Part shown: positions 32,908 through 42,423 of the stretch, piece by piece
How positions within the stretch are numbered: the first letter of the stretch is position 1
Layout: each line of letters opens with the position of its first letter
Assembly: GCA_038521865.1 (NCBI GenBank)
Contig: JBCBKO010000001.1
Coordinates: 124,001-188,000, forward strand
Source of the DNA: CALBPI01 sp038521865
Lineage (GTDB): Bacteria > Pseudomonadota > Gammaproteobacteria > Steroidobacterales > Woeseiaceae
Direction: 5' to 3'
DNA length: 64,000 nucleotides
Program-made: the position numbers and the translations under genes
Notes under the pieces: generated by a model
Database searches by the model: none
What the model was told of the DNA's origin: nothing
What the model saw: the letters and a program-made list of their open reading frames with translations, nothing else

Positions 32908-35900
32908 GTGCGCACTGTGCATCCCATATTGAAATCGCAGTTGGCCCGGGCTACGCAGCCCAACGATGCCGAGGGCAGTCTGCAACTTGGTGATCTCCTG
33001 GAGATCATCAGCGAGTTCTACGGAGCGCTGGACAGCGACAATACCAGCATCCACGAGGCGATTTATCGCCACGGCGATACACCACCGCCTCCGGCGGCAG
33101 AGCCGGTTGCGCCGGATCACACCGAAACGCTAACTTCCAGCAGCGGTATTCGTGCGCGTTTTCAGGGGCTCCACGACGATGATCTAAAAGCCGTTCTCGA
33201 CAATGTCGCGGATATGGTGATCACAGTGAGCCGCGAGGGTGAGATCCAGTTCGCCAATCGTGCGGCCGTCAAGTTCTTCATTCCGGATGCGCGCAGTCTC
33301 GCTGGCCAAATGCTGGATGCGGTCTTGCCCATGCCCGAGGGTGTTGCGGTACCGACCTTCCTCGCGCCGTACCTGGTGTCGTTCGAAGACACGCATCCTA
33401 ATATTCAGTCGGGCACGCTCAAGGCGCGCCGACCCAACGGCAAGGCGTTTCAGCTTGAGGTCACCGCGACCCATCTAAGCGCGTTCGCCGCGGGCGATTA
33501 CGTGCTGTGTCTGCGAGACGTCAGCGCGCGGGTTGCGGCAGATCGCGCCGCACGCGAAAACCATGAACGCTACCGTGCGTTGGTAGAACACGCGCCGGAA
33601 GCGATCCTTGTGTACGACGTGCGCCAAAACCGTTTTGTAGATGCGAACGAGAAAGCCACGACGTTCTTTAACCTGTCGCGTCAACGCCTCCTGACCAATG
33701 GATTCTTCGGGCTGCGAGATGCATCACCCGATGCGACACCAGACGCAGAGCAGAGTCGCATTGATGCCTACCTGCAAAAAGCGCTGGATGGAGAGCAACC
33801 CATCTTTGAGTGGGTTTACCGCCCTCGGGAGGGCCGGGAGCTTGAGTGCGAAGTTCGGCTCTCCAACCTGCCTGCGGTTGGACGGTCACTGGTTCGCGCG
33901 AGCATTACCAGCATTGCCGATCGGAAACAGCGTGAGGTCATCGAGTACAGCGAGAAAAAGCTGCTCGAAATGATCGCGACCAATCGACCATTGACCAAAG
34001 TGTTACGGGCGATCTGCCGTACCGCCGAGCGGGTCGTACCCGGTTCGCGCAGTGCCATAATGCTGGTGAGCGGCGACCAGCAACATCTTGAACTCCAGTG
34101 CGCGCCCGCGTTCGCGAAGCTGGAACTCAACGCGATCCGTCGTCTGGCACTGGCTGATGCAAAGCTTTCCTGCGGGGTCGCCATGGCGACTCGCAAGGTA
34201 GTGATCACGAAGGAGATCAGTGCTCATCACGCCTGGCAAGAGCATCTCGATTTCGCCGAGAAGCTTGGTGTCAGCGCCGTGTGGTCAGTACCGTTCGATG
34301 ATGCGGAGAGTCATGCACTAGGCACGTTGGATCTTTATTTCAGTGAGTTCTCGGAACCGAATACAGAACAACTTGATGCCTTGAACAGCCTTGCGCGCCT
34401 CGGGGCACTCGCGGTCGCACGCGAGCGAAGCGAGCTGGCACTGAATGCAAGTGAAGGCCGCTTCACCAGCTTGTTCAACAACGTTGTAGAAGGCGTCTAC
34501 ATCGCCACTCCTGAAGGCAAACTGCTCGCCGCCAATCCAGCGATGGTGCGTTTGCTAGGTTATGCGGATGAGCAAGAATTGCTGGACCAGGTCACTCGCA
34601 GCTCTGCTTACGTTCGCGAACAAGACGGCAGACGCTTTGAAGAGCGGATCCGCGAATCGGATCGAGTGACTGGATTCGAGTCGCAGATGCAGCGCCGAGA
34701 TGGCGAGGTCATCGATGTTCTTGAGAACGCGCGGCTGGTTGAAGAGCCAGGCCAAGCGCCTTACATCGAAGGCACGATCAGCGATGTCACCGAACGCAAG
34801 CGTGCTGAGCGTGCAGTTTTCGCTGCGAAGGAACGCGCGGAAGTCACGCTGAAGTCAATCGCAGATGGCGTCATCGCCTGCGACGAGGACGGGTGCATCG
34901 AATATATGAATCCGGTAGCGGAGACTTTGACCGGATGGCGTTTGCGGGCGGTGGTCGGCCAACCAGTCGAAGAGGTGCTCACGCTGGTGAACGAACACTC
35001 TCGTGAGCTATTGGATAATCCGATTGTGCGTTGCCTGAATGAAGGCCGGTCGATTGCCAACCACGGGCCAACCTTGCTGATTGATCGTGCAGGTCGAGAT
35101 GTCGCAGTGCAGGACAACACCGCTCCGATTCGTGATGATGCAGGGAGCATCGTTGGCGCGGTCATGGTATTCCATGACGTCACCGCCGAAGGTCGTCTGT
35201 CGCGCAAGATGTCATACCAGGCGTCACACGATGCGTTGACCGGCTTTATTAACCGACTCGAATTCACCAATGTGCTCGAGCGTGCGCTTGCCAGAGCTCG
35301 CAGTCATCGCAGTGAAAGCTATGCACTGCTTTATCTCGATCTCGATCAGTTCAAACTCGTCAACGATACGTTCGGACATACCGCAGGCGATGAGTTGATT
35401 CGCCAGTTGAGTGAACGGATACAAACGTGCGTGAAGACACACGATACCGTCGCGCGATTGGGCGGCGATGAGTTCGCGGTCTTGCTCGGCAACGTGGGTG
35501 TTGAGTCGGCGCTCGAGATTGCTGAGTCGTTGCGCCAGAGTATCGAGAGTTTCCGTTTCGAATGGCAGCAGGTAGGTCACACGGTACAGGTCAGCATCGG
35601 CGTCGTTGCACTGGATCAACACTCAGCCTCTGTTGGCGCGGTGCTGAGTGCAGCAGACGTCGCTTGTTTCACCGCCAAGGATCTCGGTCGCAATCGTGTG
35701 CACTTGTACGTTGAAGGTGAGACGACTGCGCACCACCAGCAGATGCACTGGCTGACAAGGATTGATCGCGCACTCGAGGATGATCGATTCAAGCTTTTCT
35801 ACCAGCCGATTGTGCGGATCGGGGACGATGGCGAAACACGCTATTGCAACCATTACGAGTTGCTGCTGCGCATGGTCGATGAAGATGGTGAGCTGGTACT

Positions 35901-36528
35901 GCCTGGCACGTTCATCGCTGCCGCTGAGCGTTATGATCGCATGCCGGCTGTCGATCGTTGGGTGGTGGAGCACGCACTGGCGCATGCGGATCAGGGCGAT
36001 CCGAATGAGCAGGCCGGCTATACCCTCTCGATCAATTTGTCTGGCAACTCGCTGAGTGATGATCGTTTTCTCGAGTTCGTACGTGATCAGTTGCAAGCGA
36101 CGCCGCTTTGCAGAGGCGCGGTGTGCTTTGAGATCACGGAAACCGCCGCAATCGCGAATTTGGCGCGCGTGCGCCACTTCATGAGCGAGCTGTCTTCGCT
36201 CGGTTGCCAATTCTCACTGGACGACTTCGGTAGTGGGCTGTGTTCCTTCGGCTACCTCAAGAATCTCTCCGTGGATTACGTCAAGGTAGACGGTGCTTTC
36301 GTACGAAACGTAGCGGCGGACCCTGTCGACCGCAGCGTCGTCGCAGCGATCGCACAGGTTGCACATACGATGGGGATCGAGACCGTGGCCGAACATGTAG
36401 AGACGGAGGTCATCCGTCAGGCGCTGCCATCGATGGGTGTGAATTTGGTGCAGGGATTCGACATCGCGGCACCGAAATCAATGGATGAGTTCTCTCCGTG
36501 GACTCCGGCGGTGCCCGCCCAGGCCTGA
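32908..36528 (+). CDS. Multi-PAS/GAF GGDEF-EAL cyclic-di-GMP protein
   Basis: 1206 aa from a GTG with GGAGGG six bases upstream. Order: N-terminal conserved region (1-85), PAS (about 90-205), PAS (210-335), GAF (340-505), PAS (512-635), PAS (640-760), GGDEF (765-935), EAL (945-1195). The cyclase signature 'RLGGDEFAVL' is intact. The inhibitory RxxD five residues before it is replaced by KTHD, so product inhibition through the I-site is probably lost. In the phosphodiesterase domain the EAL motif reads ELL, with 'DDFGSGLCSFGYL' and 'DYVKVDG' kept, so catalysis is plausible. No membrane helices, so a cytoplasmic multi-signal integrator of c-di-GMP, which commonly controls biofilm and motility. 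Confidence 0.95.
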   Translation: MRTVHPILKSQLARATQPNDAEGSLQLGDLLEIISEFYGALDSDNTSIHEAIYRHGDTPPPPAAEPVAPDHTETLTSSSGIRARFQGLHDDDLKAVLDNVADMVITVSREGEIQFANRAAVKFFIPDARSLAGQMLDAVLPMPEGVAVPTFLAPYLVSFEDTHPNIQSGTLKARRPNGKAFQLEVTATHLSAFAAGDYVLCLRDVSARVAADRAARENHERYRALVEHAPEAILVYDVRQNRFVDANEKATTFFNLSRQRLLTNGFFGLRDASPDATPDAEQSRIDAYLQKALDGEQPIFEWVYRPREGRELECEVRLSNLPAVGRSLVRASITSIADRKQREVIEYSEKKLLEMIATNRPLTKVLRAICRTAERVVPGSRSAIMLVSGDQQHLELQCAPAFAKLELNAIRRLALADAKLSCGVAMATRKVVITKEISAHHAWQEHLDFAEKLGVSAVWSVPFDDAESHALGTLDLYFSEFSEPNTEQLDALNSLARLGALAVARERSELALNASEGRFTSLFNNVVEGVYIATPEGKLLAANPAMVRLLGYADEQELLDQVTRSSAYVREQDGRRFEERIRESDRVTGFESQMQRRDGEVIDVLENARLVEEPGQAPYIEGTISDVTERKRAERAVFAAKERAEVTLKSIADGVIACDEDGCIEYMNPVAETLTGWRLRAVVGQPVEEVLTLVNEHSRELLDNPIVRCLNEGRSIANHGPTLLIDRAGRDVAVQDNTAPIRDDAGSIVGAVMVFHDVTAEGRLSRKMSYQASHDALTGFINRLEFTNVLERALARARSHRSESYALLYLDLDQFKLVNDTFGHTAGDELIRQLSERIQTCVKTHDTVARLGGDEFAVLLGNVGVESALEIAESLRQSIESFRFEWQQVGHTVQVSIGVVALDQHSASVGAVLSAADVACFTAKDLGRNRVHLYVEGETTAHHQQMHWLTRIDRALEDDRFKLFYQPIVRIGDDGETRYCNHYELLLRMVDEDGELVLPGTFIAAAERYDRMPAVDRWVVEHALAHADQGDPNEQAGYTLSINLSGNSLSDDRFLEFVRDQLQATPLCRGAVCFEITETAAIANLARVRHFMSELSSLGCQFSLDDFGSGLCSFGYLKNLSVDYVKVDGAFVRNVAADPVDRSVVAAIAQVAHTMGIETVAEHVETEVIRQALPSMGVNLVQGFDIAAPKSMDEFSPWTPAVPAQA

Positions 36529-36592
36529 GTGCTTGCAGGGTTAGATCGCCAGCCTCTAGACTCCAAGGCATGACAAATTGCCAAGCGGGCCT

Positions 36593-37462
36593 GTGAGTGC
36601 CCCCGACCGTGGCGCTGAATCGATTGCTGAAAACGTCGCGGAAATTCTGAATCCAACTTCTGAACAGGCAACGCTGCTTGTGTGCGAACACGCGGGAGTA
36701 GGCATACCCTTCCATCTTTCTGGACTCTATCCGGAACCGCTGATGCGCACACACTATGGGTCGGATCTGGGCTCGCGAGCGCTGACCGTGGCCTTGGCGG
36801 AGCGACTAGCGACGCCGGCAGTCTGTGCGCGTTACTCGCGCATCGTGATTGATTGCAACCGCCGTCTTGATGATCCGACGTTGTTTTTACCAACCGCTGA
36901 CGGGGTGAGCGTCACTGCCAACCATGGCATTACAGCAGCAGACCGCGATCTGCGCGTGCGCGGCATATACGCACCACTGCACGCGCTGTTGGAGTCGCAG
37001 CTGGAGACTATGGCGCAGCGCGAAACCGACGTGCTCTACGTCGCGGTCCACAGCTTCACGCCACAACTCGGCGAGCACACCAGGCCCTGGGATGCCGGTG
37101 TCATGTGGGATGTTGATGATCGAGTAGCACTCGCTGCGGCGGACACATTGAGGCGTGAGAACGGCATTCACGTCGGATTGAATGAGCCGTATTCGGGTCG
37201 TGCGATTCAGGACTTCTCGGTGGATTTCCACGCGGAGCGTCAAGGGTTTGCGAATATCTCGATCGAGATACGGCAAGATCATCTGGCAAGCGAGTCGGGC
37301 GTTCAGCGTTGGGCGGACCGCCTTGCAGGGGCGCTGGAGCCATTCGTCGATTCGCCACCGCCGAGGCTCCCGGTGGCGACCGAAGGGGCACCGCGGTTCG
37401 CGACGAACACGGTGGATTTTTTGGAGACGGCGGGGACTTGGGGGGTGCAGCGTGCGAGCTGA
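36593..37462 (+). CDS. N-formylglutamate amidohydrolase family protein
   Basis: About 289 aa from the GTG at 36593; a TTG at 36578 is also in frame. Motifs: 'LLVCEHAGVGIP' near the N-terminus, 'YSRIVIDCNRRLDD', 'VAVHSFTPQ' with a metal-ligand-type His, 'NEPYSGR', and a late 'NISIEIRQDHL' with Glu/Arg. This fold (FGase) is a zinc-dependent amidohydrolase related to HutG. It overlaps the start of the YbdK-type ligase gene by 11 bp, suggesting the two act on the same gamma-glutamyl or N-acyl-glutamate-type compound (inference). Confidence 0.85.
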   Translation: MSAPDRGAESIAENVAEILNPTSEQATLLVCEHAGVGIPFHLSGLYPEPLMRTHYGSDLGSRALTVALAERLATPAVCARYSRIVIDCNRRLDDPTLFLPTADGVSVTANHGITAADRDLRVRGIYAPLHALLESQLETMAQRETDVLYVAVHSFTPQLGEHTRPWDAGVMWDVDDRVALAAADTLRRENGIHVGLNEPYSGRAIQDFSVDFHAERQGFANISIEIRQDHLASESGVQRWADRLAGALEPFVDSPPPRLPVATEGAPRFATNTVDFLETAGTWGVQRAS

Positions 37463-38600
37463 ATTTCCGGAATTGACGTTAGGGATCGAGGAAGAATATC
37501 TGCTGGTGGACAAGGAGACTGGCACGCTCGTGACCGATCCGCCGGATGGATTGCTCACCGACTGCCAGAATGTGGCGCCGGGACAGGTCAGCCCCGAATT
37601 TCTGAGATCGCAGATCGAGGTGGGCACCAAAGTTTGCCGCAGCCTCGCCGAAGCGCGCGAAGACCTCGGCAGACTCAGAGACACCATTATCCGGATCACC
37701 GGCGAGTATGGTCTGGCACCGATCGCCGCGTCGAGTCACCCCTTTGGGCAATGGTGGCAGCAAAAGCATACGGACGGGGTTCGATACAACGCGCTCGCGG
37801 CAGAGATGCAAACCGCGGCTCGACGACTCGTTATCTGCGGAATGCATGTTCACGTGGGCGTGCCCGAGGACAACATGCGCATCGATTTGCTCAATCAGCT
37901 GAGTTATTTCCTGCCGCATATGCTCGCGCTGTCGACGTCTTCACCATTTTGGGATGGTCGCAACACCGGACTGAAGTCCTATCGGCTAACTGTGTTCGAC
38001 GCGCTACCACGCACCGGGCTTCCTGAGCGTTTCGCGAGCTATGCGGAATACTGTCGGCATGTGGATGTCCTGACGCAAGCAGGGCTGATCGAAGATGCCT
38101 CCAAAATCTGGTGGGACATGCGCCCAAGCGTGCGATTTCCAACACTCGAAATGCGGGTTACCGATGTGTGCACGCGTTTGGATGACGCTGTGGCAATCGC
38201 TGCGCTCTACGCGTGCCTTGTGCGAATGATGTATCGATTGCGCGCCCACAATCAGCGCTGGCGGATTTACTCGCCGATGCTGATCAGGGAGAACCGATGG
38301 CGAGCCGTGCGGTACGGATTCGACGCCGGCATGGTGGACCTGGCGAAAGGTAGCGTGACCGATTTCGACGAGTTGCTCGATGAGTTACTCGATCTCGTCG
38401 CCGAAGATGCCGAGGCGCTCAACTGCGTGCCAGAGGTCACCTCGCTGCGTAACATCCTGACCCGTGGCAGTAGTGCGCACCAGCAGGTTGCCTGCTTCGA
38501 GCAAGCCATCAGCGAGGGTGCGGATGAGCACACTGCGCTGCGCTATGTCGTACAGCATCTGGTCGAGGAAACCCGCGCCCACCAAGTGACAGTCGACTGA
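37452..38600 (+). CDS. YbdK-type carboxylate-amine ligase (glutamate-cysteine ligase family 2)
   Basis: 382 aa from the GTG at 37452 (VRAEFPELTLGIEEEYLLVD). 'GIEEEYLLVD' is the ATP-grasp-like GCS2 metal/ATP motif, and 'CGMHVHVGV' and 'PTLEMRVTDVCT' are further family signatures. The length agrees with the family (about 370 aa). Members form a peptide-like bond between glutamate and an amine, the E. coli enzyme having only weak glutamate-cysteine ligase activity. It is coupled to the FGase-like gene in front; ornithine cyclodeaminase follows 57 bp later. Confidence 0.9.
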   Translation: MRAEFPELTLGIEEEYLLVDKETGTLVTDPPDGLLTDCQNVAPGQVSPEFLRSQIEVGTKVCRSLAEAREDLGRLRDTIIRITGEYGLAPIAASSHPFGQWWQQKHTDGVRYNALAAEMQTAARRLVICGMHVHVGVPEDNMRIDLLNQLSYFLPHMLALSTSSPFWDGRNTGLKSYRLTVFDALPRTGLPERFASYAEYCRHVDVLTQAGLIEDASKIWWDMRPSVRFPTLEMRVTDVCTRLDDAVAIAALYACLVRMMYRLRAHNQRWRIYSPMLIRENRWRAVRYGFDAGMVDLAKGSVTDFDELLDELLDLVAEDAEALNCVPEVTSLRNILTRGSSAHQQVACFEQAISEGADEHTALRYVVQHLVEETRAHQVTVD

Positions 38601-38657
38601 TTTTAGACACCTAATCTGCGACAATAGTGGGCCACACGTAAGCTTTTGAGGGACGCT

Positions 38658-39701
38658 ATGGCTTTACTGTTAGAACGGCAGGATGTCTGTGAGCTGGTGA
38701 GCCGGGTTGGGCTTGATCAGCTCATCGCGGATACCATAGATTGTCTGGCGGCGGACTTCGGTCGCTGGAACGATTTCGATAAGACGCCGCGTGTTGCACA
38801 TCACTATCCACACGGTGTGATTGAGTTGATGCCGGTTAGCGATGCCAACCGCTACAGCTTCAAGTATGTGACCGGCCACCCAAGCAATCCTCGCGACGGC
38901 AAGCTCACAGTTGCGGCGTTTGGTGCACTTGCGGACACCGACAGCGGCTACCCGGTGCTGTTATCTGAGATGACGCTACTGACCGCGATTCGCACCGCTG
39001 CGACTTCCGTGTTTGCGGCCCAATTGCTGGCACGCAAGGAAACGCCCGTAATGGCGTTGATCGGTACAGGGTGCCAGGCGGAATTCCAGTCGTACGGTTT
39101 TCATCATTGCCTCGGTGTACGCGAAATCCGCTATTTTGATGTAGACGCTGAGGCGATCAAGAAATATGAACGGAATATGGCTGGCCACCCAGTGAAACTC
39201 GTGCGTTGTGAGACCATCGATCTCGCGTGCGAGGGCGCAGACATCATCTCGACGGTGACCGCTGATAAAGCGAATCGCACAGTCGTTAGTCGCAAGCACC
39301 TGAGGCCCGGTGTGCATTTCAATGCTGTAGGCGGAGATTGCCCGGGCAAGACGGAATTGGCGCCGGATATGTTGGCTGACCTCAAGATCGCGGTGGAATA
39401 CGAGCCGCAGTCTCGCATTGAAGGCGAGATTCAGGCGCTCGATCCGGACACGCCAGTGACCGAACTATGGCAGGTGCTCAACGGTGATGTAGCGTTGCGT
39501 ACCTCTGAAGACGACATGACGTTATTCGACTCTGTGGGTTTCGCTCTGGAGGACTACTCAGTGCTACGTTGTGTCTTCAGCAAAGCTCAGGAGCTTGGCA
39601 TTGGCCGGGAGAGTGACATCGTGTTCACCCCTGAGGATCCCAAAGACCTGTTTGGCGTGCTAACGTCAGCAACCGGAGTAAACACGCGGCGCATCGCGTA
39701 A
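38658..39701 (+). CDS. Ornithine cyclodeaminase family protein
   Basis: 347 aa from the ATG at 38658 with GAGGGA upstream. NAD-binding 'MALIGTGCQAEFQSYGF' and the signatures 'HFNAVGGDCPGKTELAPDML' and 'SEMTLLTAIRTAATSVFAA' (substrate-binding Arg) mark the OCD/mu-crystallin family. Ornithine cyclodeaminase makes proline and ammonia from ornithine, while relatives reduce cyclic imines. Whether this copy uses ornithine cannot be told. Its neighbour genes also act on amino-acid-like compounds. Confidence 0.9.
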   Translation: MALLLERQDVCELVSRVGLDQLIADTIDCLAADFGRWNDFDKTPRVAHHYPHGVIELMPVSDANRYSFKYVTGHPSNPRDGKLTVAAFGALADTDSGYPVLLSEMTLLTAIRTAATSVFAAQLLARKETPVMALIGTGCQAEFQSYGFHHCLGVREIRYFDVDAEAIKKYERNMAGHPVKLVRCETIDLACEGADIISTVTADKANRTVVSRKHLRPGVHFNAVGGDCPGKTELAPDMLADLKIAVEYEPQSRIEGEIQALDPDTPVTELWQVLNGDVALRTSEDDMTLFDSVGFALEDYSVLRCVFSKAQELGIGRESDIVFTPEDPKDLFGVLTSATGVNTRRIA

Positions 39702-39736
39702 ACGACGAGCGATTTCCAGTCGCAGGGAGGGGTCCA

Positions 39737-40198
39737 GTGAAATACGAGTTCAAGGTGAATGGCGAGAGCCGTGAAGTGGATGTGCCTGGCGACAAGCCGC
39801 TCTTGTGGGTGGTGCGCGAGGACCTGGGCCTCACCGGCAGCAAGTTCGGTTGTGGTATCGCGCAGTGCGGTGCGTGCACGATGCACCTCGATGGGCAGCC
39901 TGTGCGCTCCTGCAGCTTGCCGATCAGCGCGGTCGCCGGAAAGTCGATCACGACCGTCGAGGGCGTCAGCTCGCCCGAAGCGATGGCGATTCGAGAGGCA
40001 TGGCGTGACCTCGACGTTGTTCAGTGCGGCTACTGCCAATCTGGGCAAATGATGAGTGCAACGGCATTGCTTGAAAAGAATGCGAAGCCGACCGATGAGG
40101 ACATCGATCGCGCGATGGCGGGCAATCTTTGCCGTTGTGCTACCTATCATCGAATTCGAGCTGCGATTCATTCGGCAGCCGAAAAGCTGGAGGCTTGA
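39737..40198 (+). CDS. iorA: Isoquinoline 1-oxidoreductase-type [2Fe-2S] subunit
   Basis: 153 aa. Plant-type [2Fe-2S] Cys set in 'KFGCGIAQCGACTMHLDGQPVRSC' and the second, XO-type cluster in 'VQCGYCQSGQMM' and 'NLCRCATYHRIR'. It passes electrons from the molybdenum site of IorB. The large subunit gene follows three bases later. There is no FAD subunit, as in IorAB-type enzymes that deliver electrons to a cytochrome-type acceptor. Confidence 0.95.
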   Translation: MKYEFKVNGESREVDVPGDKPLLWVVREDLGLTGSKFGCGIAQCGACTMHLDGQPVRSCSLPISAVAGKSITTVEGVSSPEAMAIREAWRDLDVVQCGYCQSGQMMSATALLEKNAKPTDEDIDRAMAGNLCRCATYHRIRAAIHSAAEKLEA

Positions 40199-40201
40199 GT
40201 C

Positions 40202-42403
40202 ATGCAGAAATGGATGTCATCCGCGTTACCGACGCCCAAACTCAGCCGCCGTCGATTTCTTGCTGCCACCAGTCTCGGCACGGCCGGGCTGCTGGTCGGT
40301 TGCAGTGATCGGGCCGAACAATCGGCAACGACGGAAACCACAGCATCATCGGATGTCATTGCGACGGATCTGAACGCCTTCGTACGCATTGGTACCGACG
40401 ACAAGGTCACGGTCATCGTCAAACACCTCGACAAAGGCCAGGGTGTCACGACCGGACTACCTACTATCGTAGCCGAAGAGCTCGATGCCGACTGGTCGCA
40501 GATGGCAACCGAATTCGCGCCCGCCGACGTCAAGCGCTACGCGAACCTGTTATTCGGTGTGCAGGGAACCGGTGGTTCCACGGCGATGGCCAATAGCTGG
40601 GATCAGCTTCGTACCGCCGCCGCTGCGGCACGTGACCTTCTGGTTCGCGCTGCCGCAGCAGAGTGGGGCGTGCCGGCGAGTGAGATCATTGTGGCGAGCG
40701 GGTTGGTGAGTCATGCCGGTAGCGGCAAGTCGAGTGGATTCGGTGCATTGGTTGCAGCGGCCGCTGAGTTGGAGCCCATTGAAAAGCCCACGCTGAAAGA
40801 CCCGGCCGATTTCAGCTTGATCGGTACGCGACAATTTCGTCTGGACTCCGCAGCCAAGACCGACGGCAGTGCGCAATTTACGATCGATATCGTGCGCCCC
40901 GGCATGCGTTACGCCGCGATTGCACATCCGCCCAAATTCGGTGCTATCGCGGCTAGCTTCGATGACACCGCAGCACGCGCGATGCCAGGCGTTGTGGACG
41001 TGGTCGAAGTGCCGCGCGGCATTGCTGTGCTGGCCGATAGTTTCTGGACGGCAAAACAGGCGCGTGATGCGCTGAATATCGAATGGGATGAGTCGAACGC
41101 AGAGACTCGCGGTAGTGATGCGTTGTTGGCTGATTTTAAAGCCTTAGCCAAGGCCGACGGTGCTCCGCGGGCGCGTGATGACGGCGACGTCGAAACCGCC
41201 TTCGCGAACGCCAGCCAGGTTGTTGAACAGACGTTTGAGCTGCCCTATCTCGCGCACGCGACGATGGAGCCAATGGACTGTGTCGTCGAGCTCGCTGAGG
41301 ATCGTTGCGACATCTGGACGGGTTCACAGATCCAGACCCTCGACCAAGGTGCCGCCGCTCAGATCACTGGGCTGCCCATGGCGTCGATTCACATTCACAC
41401 GCAATTCGCAGGTGGTAGTTTCGGCCGGCGCGCCGTGCCGGACAGCGATTTCGTCGCAGAGGCTGTCACGATCGCCAAGGCGACCGGCGGTGCCTATCCG
41501 GTGAAACTCATCTGGACACGTGAAGACGATATGGCGGCCGGTCGCTATCGCCCGATGGGTTATCACACGACTCGCGCCGCAATTGACGAGGCCGGACAGC
41601 CGATCGCGTGGCAGCATCGTGTCGTCACGCATTCGTTCATGGTCGGCACGCCGTTTGAGTCTTCCTCGATAAAAGACGGCATCGACAGCAGTGCGGTCGA
41701 AGGCGCAGCGCAGGTGCCGTATGCGATCGACAATGTGCGCATTGAGCTTCAGCTCGCGCGCGTTGGCATTCCGGTTCTCTGGTGGCGCTCTGTCGGACAC
41801 ACGCACAACGGCTGGGTGGCCGAAGTCATGATCGACCAGCTCGCGCACCTCGCAGGCGAAGACCCAGTCGCCTATCGAATGGAGTTGCTCAAGGACCACC
41901 CTCGTCACCGCGGTGTGTTGCAACTGGTTGCCGAAAAAGCGAATTGGGGCCAGCCGGTTGAAGAGGGCGTCTTTCGCGGTGTTGCGGTCCATGAGTCTTT
42001 TTCAAGCTATGTGGCTCAGATTGCCGATATCCGCATTGAAAACGGTATGCCAAAGGTTGAACGTGTTGTCGCTGCTGTCGACTGTGGTGTCGCGATCAAC
42101 CCGGACGTTATCAAGGCTCAGGTGGAAGGCGGCATTGGAATGGGGCTCGGTGCGTTCTTACGCGAAGCGGTACATCTCGATGACGGCGTCGTGCGAGAGC
42201 AGAACTTCCACATGTACCGTCCGTTACGCATCAATGAGATGCCTGAGATCGACGTACACATCGTCGCGTCAGGCGAGGCGCCAACCGGAATCGGTGAGCC
42301 AGGTCTGCCGCCGATCGCACCAGCGGTGACCAATGCGATATTCGCAGCAACGGGAAAACTGATTACGCGTCTGCCGTTGGGAGATCAGTTGCGCGAGGCG
42401 TAA
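40202..42403 (+). CDS. iorB: IorB-type molybdopterin hydroxylase large subunit with Tat signal
   Basis: 733 aa. The N-terminus 'LSRRRFLAATSLGTAGLLVGC' is a twin-arginine signal with a lipobox-like Cys, so the folded enzyme is exported and possibly anchored. The body matches the aldehyde oxidase/xanthine dehydrogenase Mo-subunit, with 'FAGGSFGRR', 'HATMEPMDCVVEL', 'PVLWWRSVGHTHNGW' and the late 'EPGLPPIAPAVTNAIF' carrying the catalytic Glu. Known relatives hydroxylate N-heterocycles or oxidise aldehydes. Substrate unknown. It ends just before a convergent TetR gene. Confidence 0.92.
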   Translation: MQKWMSSALPTPKLSRRRFLAATSLGTAGLLVGCSDRAEQSATTETTASSDVIATDLNAFVRIGTDDKVTVIVKHLDKGQGVTTGLPTIVAEELDADWSQMATEFAPADVKRYANLLFGVQGTGGSTAMANSWDQLRTAAAAARDLLVRAAAAEWGVPASEIIVASGLVSHAGSGKSSGFGALVAAAAELEPIEKPTLKDPADFSLIGTRQFRLDSAAKTDGSAQFTIDIVRPGMRYAAIAHPPKFGAIAASFDDTAARAMPGVVDVVEVPRGIAVLADSFWTAKQARDALNIEWDESNAETRGSDALLADFKALAKADGAPRARDDGDVETAFANASQVVEQTFELPYLAHATMEPMDCVVELAEDRCDIWTGSQIQTLDQGAAAQITGLPMASIHIHTQFAGGSFGRRAVPDSDFVAEAVTIAKATGGAYPVKLIWTREDDMAAGRYRPMGYHTTRAAIDEAGQPIAWQHRVVTHSFMVGTPFESSSIKDGIDSSAVEGAAQVPYAIDNVRIELQLARVGIPVLWWRSVGHTHNGWVAEVMIDQLAHLAGEDPVAYRMELLKDHPRHRGVLQLVAEKANWGQPVEEGVFRGVAVHESFSSYVAQIADIRIENGMPKVERVVAAVDCGVAINPDVIKAQVEGGIGMGLGAFLREAVHLDDGVVREQNFHMYRPLRINEMPEIDVHIVASGEAPTGIGEPGLPPIAPAVTNAIFAATGKLITRLPLGDQLREA

Positions 42404-42423
42404 GCCTGTAAAGCCTGAGTCAA

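Noticed and set aside
35623..36210. Long open frames on the opposite strand within the GGDEF-EAL gene and the iorB and atuA genes
   Set aside because: They are antisense to strongly conserved domains, lack ribosome sites and have no recognisable product; they follow from high GC at third codon positions.
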